DNA of 11,508 nucleotides from CAUTVF01 sp963541805. GTDB lineage: Bacteria; Pseudomonadota; Alphaproteobacteria; Rs-D84; CASDRH01. Each line of letters opens with the position of its first letter. Within the stretch, counting starts at the first letter, position 1. Shown here one piece after another: positions 8,436-11,508 of the stretch. The position numbers and the translations under genes are program-made. The DNA is taken from contig CAUTVF010000027.1 of the NCBI GenBank assembly GCA_963541805.1, forward strand, positions 1 through 11,508. The letters are read 5' to 3'. The notes under the pieces were generated by a model that saw nothing but the letters and a program-made list of their open reading frames with translations, was not told the DNA's origin and searched no databases.

Positions 8436-8454
8436 ATAAATCATCCTGATTTAT
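8436..8454. promoter_or_regulatory. Perfect 8-bp inverted repeat, candidate operator between divergent genes
   Basis: ATAAATCA-TCC-TGATTTAT is a perfect palindrome with a 3-base centre. It is centred about 55 bases upstream of the predicted start of the two-component operon, 11 bases from its -35 box, and about 84 bases upstream of the divergent hydrolase-like gene. It lacks a U-run, so it is not a terminator. The binding protein is unknown; OmpR-type regulators usually prefer direct repeats. Confidence 0.4.
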
Positions 8455-8528
8455 ATTGATTTTAAAATAAAATTACAGTAAATATACAAAATAGTATTGT
8501 TGAAATATTTATCTTTTAAAGGGTATAA

Positions 8529-9176
8529 ATGAGGGTTTTGTTAAACGGAGAAAATGGACAGATTGAGTCTGTATATCATATTAAAAAGGAAAATAACCGT
8601 AAAATTGCGATAGTATTTCATGATCACCCATCATACGGATCACACATGAATGACAAAGCAACATATACATTGTTTCACACTTTTGCGGAAAATGGGTTTA
8701 ATGTTATTCGTGCAAACTATAGGGGTGTTGGTACATCACGAGGACCTTTTTCAAATGGAGATGGTGAAATATGCGATGGAGCAAATATTTTAGATTGGAT
8801 GCAAAAAAATAATGAACTAGCAGAGGAAATTTGGATATCTGGCATTGGATTTGGAGCATGGATATGTTTTCAATTATTGATGAGACGTCCAGATGTCACA
8901 AATTTCATTGTTGTATCCCCAAATGTAAAAAAATATGACTATAGTTTTGTAAATTCGTCACCGTGTCCAGGTTTAATTATTAATAATCAAAATTCAGATA
9001 ATGTAAAAGATGATTATGCAAAAGGCTTTTCTCAACTGATCAATAAATCTATTTTATCTGAAAAAGTTATATATAAACTAATAAAAAATTGCGATGAAAA
9101 ATATACAAATCATTTAAGAGAATTGTATGAAATTATGTCACTGTTTATAATGAAACACACACATAAATTTGATTAA
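8529..9176 (+). CDS. Alpha/beta-hydrolase-fold protein with a degenerate catalytic triad
   Basis: A 215-residue cytoplasmic protein of the small alpha/beta-hydrolase group (COG2945 type) common in alphaproteobacteria. Fold landmarks are HDHPSYGSHMNDKATY (31-46; family HPHPLYGG-type oxyanion loop), ANYRGVGTSRGPF (62-74) and FGAWICFQLLMRRPD (108-122). The nucleophile elbow, normally GFSFG, reads GIGFG (105-109), so the catalytic Ser is Gly107. By alignment from memory the acid position falls at Ser156 (next to Asp157), and the His of the usual NHFF/DHFF motif falls at Glu190. All three triad residues therefore seem lost while the scaffold is intact. It is probably not a hydrolase, but a binding or scaffolding protein, or an enzyme with different chemistry. 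The ATG has AAAGGG upstream. It is first in a tight operon with ruvB (15-base gap) and ybgC. No convincing plus-strand promoter could be fixed in the 164-base divergent gap. Confidence 0.9.
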   Translation: MRVLLNGENGQIESVYHIKKENNRKIAIVFHDHPSYGSHMNDKATYTLFHTFAENGFNVIRANYRGVGTSRGPFSNGDGEICDGANILDWMQKNNELAEEIWISGIGFGAWICFQLLMRRPDVTNFIVVSPNVKKYDYSFVNSSPCPGLIINNQNSDNVKDDYAKGFSQLINKSILSEKVIYKLIKNCDEKYTNHLRELYEIMSLFIMKHTHKFD

Positions 9177-9191
9177 CCTTTAAAAGATTAG

Positions 9192-10229
9192 ATGTTAGAT
9201 AAACAAAGTAATTCTTTATTAAATAAAACTGAGCAAAACGAGGATAAATTCACATCTGAATATATCAGACCTTTATTATTGGATGACTTTATCGGGCAGA
9301 CAGATGTAAAAAATAATTTGAAAGTTTTTATAGAATCTGCAAAAAAACGTAAAAAATCAATGGACCATATATTATTTTATGGACCTCCTGGACTTGGTAA
9401 AACTACTCTTGCAGGCATTGTAGCCCATGAACTTGGGGTTGGTTTTAAATCAACATCTGCTCCGATGATTTCAAAAAGTGGGGATTTGGCAGCAATCATT
9501 ACAAATTTGCAACAAGGTGATGTTTTATTCATTGATGAAATTCATAGACTGTCAACTTCTGTTGAAGAAGTACTATATTCTGCTATGGAAGATTTTACAC
9601 TGGATGTAATTATTGGTGAAGGTCCAGCCGCTAGAAGTATCAAAATAGAACTTCCTCCATTTACTTTTATTGGGGCAACTACACGAACAGGGTTACTTAC
9701 AAATCCACTGCGCGATAGATTCGGAATACCTATAAAGATGAATTATTACACTGATGATGAATTACAAAAAATTGTAAAGCGTGCAGCAAACATTTTAAAT
9801 ATTACTATCTGGGATGATGCAGCCTTTGAAATTGCTCATAGATCACGTGGAACTCCACGTATTGCAAACAGATTGCTAAAAAGAATACGTGATTTTGCAA
9901 TTGTTGCAAATTCAGATACAATAACGAAAGATATTGCTAAAGACGCATTAATGAAATTACAAGTTGATAATCGTGGTCTAGATTTAACAGATATTCAATA
10001 TATGTTGTGTATAATCAATAATTACAATGGTGGCCCCGTTGGTATTGAAACAATTGCGGCATCGTTATCAGAGTCTCAAGATACAATAGAAGAGGTCATA
10101 GAACCGTTTTTATTACAGCAAGGTTTCTTACAAAGAACACCAAAAGGGAGGGTAATATCTGGAAAGGGATATAATCATTTGGGTATCAACCCAAAAACTC
10201 CAAACAACAATCAAGATTTTTTTAATTAA
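9192..10229 (+). CDS. ruvB: Holliday-junction branch-migration DNA helicase RuvB
   Basis: RuvB is the hexameric AAA+ motor that, loaded by RuvA, drives branch migration of Holliday junctions before RuvC cleavage. The protein has 345 residues, normal for the family. Motifs seen: the N-terminal DDFIGQ segment (31-36), Walker A GPPGLGKT (64-71), Walker B LFIDEIHRL (112-120), the hairpin region MEDFTLDVIIGEGPAARSI, sensor I FIGATTRTG, the DRFGIP segment with the arginine finger, sensor II RGTPRIANRLL, and the C-terminal winged helix ending in GRVISGKGYNHLGI. Nothing is missing. ruvA and ruvC, often just upstream, are not here; the hydrolase-like gene takes that position. ybgC follows after 18 bases, as in many proteobacteria. 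Confidence 0.98.
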   Translation: MLDKQSNSLLNKTEQNEDKFTSEYIRPLLLDDFIGQTDVKNNLKVFIESAKKRKKSMDHILFYGPPGLGKTTLAGIVAHELGVGFKSTSAPMISKSGDLAAIITNLQQGDVLFIDEIHRLSTSVEEVLYSAMEDFTLDVIIGEGPAARSIKIELPPFTFIGATTRTGLLTNPLRDRFGIPIKMNYYTDDELQKIVKRAANILNITIWDDAAFEIAHRSRGTPRIANRLLKRIRDFAIVANSDTITKDIAKDALMKLQVDNRGLDLTDIQYMLCIINNYNGGPVGIETIAASLSESQDTIEEVIEPFLLQQGFLQRTPKGRVISGKGYNHLGINPKTPNNNQDFFN

Positions 10230-10247
10230 TTCTGACAGGAAACAGAA

Positions 10248-10673
10248 ATGAATACAGGATATTTTGAAAGAAATATACATTATTTGAGCAGTAGGATTTA
10301 TTACTATAACACTGATGCAGGCGGGGTTGTATATCATGGTAGATATTTAGATATATGTGAAATTGCCAGAACTGAAATGATAAATTCTATTATCAAAATA
10401 AATCCAGATGATTATAAAACAATGTCAACAGTTGTCAGATCGTTGTCAGTTGAGTACAAAAAGCCAGCAATGCTTTATGATATTGTTACAACAAAAACAC
10501 AAATAATTGAAGTAAAGGGGGCAAGTATTAAAATTAGACAGAGTATTATGAAGGATAATATTGATTTAGTTGTCGTAAATCTAATCATCGCGTTTGTTGA
10601 TCTTTCCAAAATGCTTCCATGTCGAATTCCGACAGATATCCAATTAAAACTAAAACAGTTTATTAGTGTTTAG
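10248..10673 (+). CDS. ybgC: YbgC-type hotdog acyl-CoA thioesterase
   Basis: A 141-residue single-domain hotdog thioesterase of the YbgC/4HBT family, which hydrolyses acyl-CoA thioesters in the cytoplasm. The family signature is clear: IYYYNTDAGGVVYHGRYLDICEIART (17-42), including the catalytic Asp in TDAGG and the following VVYH, then VEYKKPAMLYD and the conserved internal beta-strands. Length matches E. coli YbgC (134) plus a short N-terminal addition. A good ribosome binding site (AGGA at 10237-10240) fixes the ATG. ybgC usually opens the tol-pal cluster in proteobacteria; here tolQ does not follow, and the next element is a convergent small-RNA gene. The function is well supported as a family call; the physiological substrate is unknown. 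Confidence 0.94.
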   Translation: MNTGYFERNIHYLSSRIYYYNTDAGGVVYHGRYLDICEIARTEMINSIIKINPDDYKTMSTVVRSLSVEYKKPAMLYDIVTTKTQIIEVKGASIKIRQSIMKDNIDLVVVNLIIAFVDLSKMLPCRIPTDIQLKLKQFISV

Positions 10674-10716
10674 TTATATCCTGATTAAATAAAAAATCTT
10701 TGAATTACTTGGTGTT

Positions 10717-10757
10717 AAAAAACCCCTGTGCGATGGGTGGGAGAGGAACGCACAGGG
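10717..10757 (-). terminator. Intrinsic terminator of the small RNA, with a 16-nt C-rich loop
   Basis: Arms CCCTGTGCG and CGCACAGGG (10749-10757 and 10724-10732) pair perfectly over 9 bp, followed on the minus strand by one G and then six Ts at 10717-10722. On the plus strand the hairpin is followed by A-rich sequence, so it does not read as a terminator for ybgC. The loop (10733-10748) is pyrimidine-rich and unusually long for a simple terminator. Confidence 0.85.
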
Positions 10758-10895
10758 AAAATAAAAAAAGACGTGTTGATATTCATAACGAACTACACTC
10801 GAGGCTATAAAGCCCCTAGCCAGGTACCAATAAATGATACCAGCCCAACAGATATACGCACACGCTGCCAACCTCCTACAAATATTAATTATGGG
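10717..10895 (-). ncRNA. Free-standing small RNA of about 180 nt, family not identified
   Basis: This gap between ybgC and the lipoprotein gene contains a complete transcription unit on the minus strand: a CTTGACA-type promoter, about 180 nt of relatively GC-rich sequence, and a strong intrinsic terminator. It lacks a convincing protein gene. Internal hairpins include GGTATCA/TGGTACC around the loop at about 10830, and GGGGCT-TTAT-AGCCTC (about 10800-10817, with one G-U pair). A perfect AGGAGG lies at 10872-10877. The terminator loop is C-rich (CCTCTCCCACCC), like anti-SD loops of known alphaproteobacterial small RNAs. Size would also fit 6S RNA, but I could not fold the expected long closing stem and central bubble. 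It does not match SRP RNA, RNase P RNA or tmRNA as I know them. The 5' end is predicted from the promoter and may be off by a few bases. Confidence 0.65.
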
Positions 10896-10900
10896 CATGC

Positions 10901-10928
10901 ATAGTATACAACATTTCTTTTTTGTCAA
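10901..10928 (-). promoter_or_regulatory. Strong promoter of the small RNA
   Basis: A perfect TTGACA -35 (10923-10928, preceded by C, the alphaproteobacterial CTTGACA form) is followed after 16 bases by TACTAT (10901-10906). TATACT three bases earlier would give a too short 14-base spacer. Transcription should start near 10892-10896. No protein gene follows before the terminator. Confidence 0.65.
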
Positions 10929-10955
10929 GATATTTTATATTAATAATAAAAAATA

Positions 10956-11345
10956 CTAATATACCAAGTAATAACCCTTTTTATACATACACTTTTTATA
11001 CCTACCACTTGTCCAATGAGATGTTCCAGGTGGAAATTGAACAGCTATTCTTTGACTTGTGTCTGCATAGCGACGATTTTCAAAAGTTGCCCAATAGCCA
11101 TCCCATTTTGGCATATTCCTTGGAGCAAGAGGATCAAGCATTTTCATAAATTGACTTTGCATAGGTATAGAATCTATACCAAAACACTTCATGTGATCTC
11201 TCGTAAATTGTTCAAAAGTTACATAGTCATTTTGCCAATTAAAAACTGATGCATTATCTGTACTTCGAAGACGTGGGGGTACCAAACACCCGGATAAGAT
11301 AAGGAATGTAGAACATAAAAACAGATTTAATCTAGATAAAACCAT
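10956..11345 (-). CDS. Small outer-envelope lipoprotein of unknown function
   Basis: A 129-residue protein with a lipoprotein signal peptide: basic start MVLSR, a hydrophobic stretch and lipobox LSGC with Cys20 as the lipidated residue. The mature part has two cysteines, C54 in FTRDHMKC and C119 in KKCMYKKGYYLV. The pattern of a first Cys after an acidic/aromatic segment and a late CMxxKGY motif is one I know from small exported proteobacterial proteins; a disulfide is likely. The middle is Pro- and aromatic-rich (DPLAPRNMPKWDGYWATFENRR). The ATG at 11345 has no Shine-Dalgarno sequence but a TATAAT ends seven bases upstream. It follows the OmpA-domain gene by 37 bases on the same strand, suggesting a shared role in the cell envelope. 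No specific function can be given. Confidence 0.82.
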   Translation of the reverse strand: MVLSRLNLFLCSTFLILSGCLVPPRLRSTDNASVFNWQNDYVTFEQFTRDHMKCFGIDSIPMQSQFMKMLDPLAPRNMPKWDGYWATFENRRYADTSQRIAVQFPPGTSHWTSGRYKKCMYKKGYYLVY

Positions 11346-11351
11346 CTCGTG

Positions 11352-11380
11352 ATTATATCACACAGCTCAAATATTTAAAA
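11352..11380 (-). promoter_or_regulatory. Putative lipoprotein-gene promoter predicting a leaderless mRNA
   Basis: A perfect TATAAT (11352-11357) sits six bases before the ATG. A poor -35 (TTTTAA, 11375-11380, three of six matches) lies 17 bases upstream. The expected +1 coincides with the A of the start codon, the same geometry as at tgt. The -10 is good, the -35 weak. Confidence 0.4.
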
Positions 11381-11382
11381 TA

Positions 11383-11508
11383 TTAATATATTGGGATCAT
11401 ACGAATTTCTATACGATTATTTAGTGCTTTACCTTTTAATGTTGAATCGTTATCAATACGTCGTGCTGCACCAAGCCCAGTTATAAACATACGCTCAGCA
11501 GCTATTCC
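11383..11508 (-). CDS. C-terminal end of an OmpA-family peptidoglycan-binding protein (5' end beyond the window)
   Basis: The minus-strand frame open from the window edge encodes 41 residues ending in a TAA. The segment ERMFITGLGAARRIDNDST (5-23) then GKALNNRIEIRMIPIY matches the end of the OmpA C-terminal domain, whose usual form is GxGxxxPIxxNxTxxGRAxNRRVEI. That domain binds diaminopimelate in peptidoglycan and anchors outer-membrane proteins. The peptidoglycan-binding Asp and Arg lie upstream, out of view, so binding competence cannot be judged. It could be an OmpA-like porin, a lipoprotein or a motility/secretion component; the ending does not look like classical Pal. The lipoprotein gene follows 37 bases later. 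Confidence 0.8.
   Translation of the reverse strand, partial: GIAAERMFITGLGAARRIDNDSTLKGKALNNRIEIRMIPIY

Noticed and set aside
10723..10757. The GC-rich hairpin as terminator of the ruvB-ybgC operon on the plus strand
   Set aside because: The plus strand has A-rich, not T-rich, sequence after the hairpin; only the minus strand has the T-run.
10674..10928. 84-codon open frame on the minus strand across the small-RNA gene
   Set aside because: It runs through the small-RNA terminator and its translation is low in charged residues and rich in Cys, Tyr and Phe without domain pattern. The first ATG lies within the promoter region. The RNA features explain the stretch better.

Overview
The window reads as chromosomal DNA from an AT-rich alphaproteobacterium (about one third G+C by eye; standard code, with TGA used as a stop). 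The alphaproteobacterial assignment rests on the ruvB-ybgC neighbourhood, an EnvZ/OmpR pair whose kinase has the H-box SHDLRTVLTR, and a CTTGACA-type promoter. Low G+C and short intergenic gaps would suit a host-associated or streamlined lineage, but I cannot name the genus.

Layout. (1) Positions 1-1390, minus strand: rmlA and the start of rmlC, overlapping by 14 bases. They supply dTDP-sugar (dTDP-L-rhamnose-type) precursors for surface polysaccharide. (2) 1496-5343, minus: tgt (preQ1 tRNA-guanine transglycosylase), then a CtpF/P2-type cation ATPase joined to it by an ATGA overlap. (3) 5408-8364, minus: a three-gene unit made of an unrecognised secreted six-cysteine protein, an OmpR-type response regulator and an EnvZ-type histidine kinase. 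It has a good promoter and a palindromic operator candidate upstream. (4) 8529-10673, plus: an alpha/beta-hydrolase-like protein that seems to have lost its whole catalytic triad, then ruvB (Holliday-junction helicase motor) and ybgC (hotdog acyl-CoA thioesterase). (5) 10717-10928, minus: a free-standing small-RNA gene of about 180 nt with a strong promoter, a strong intrinsic terminator and a C-rich terminator loop. (6) 10956-11508, minus: a small lipoprotein and the C-terminal end of an OmpA-family peptidoglycan-binding protein.

Most of this is conserved housekeeping or envelope content. The items most worth a second look are the hydrolase that looks like a pseudoenzyme encoded next to ruvB, the unassigned small RNA carrying both a perfect Shine-Dalgarno sequence and an anti-SD-like loop, the secreted protein co-transcribed with the two-component system, and two genes whose -10 boxes predict leaderless mRNAs. 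I saw no CRISPR array, transposase, prophage gene, tRNA or rRNA. No gene-free stretch exceeds 300 bases; the longest is 10674-10955, which holds the small RNA.
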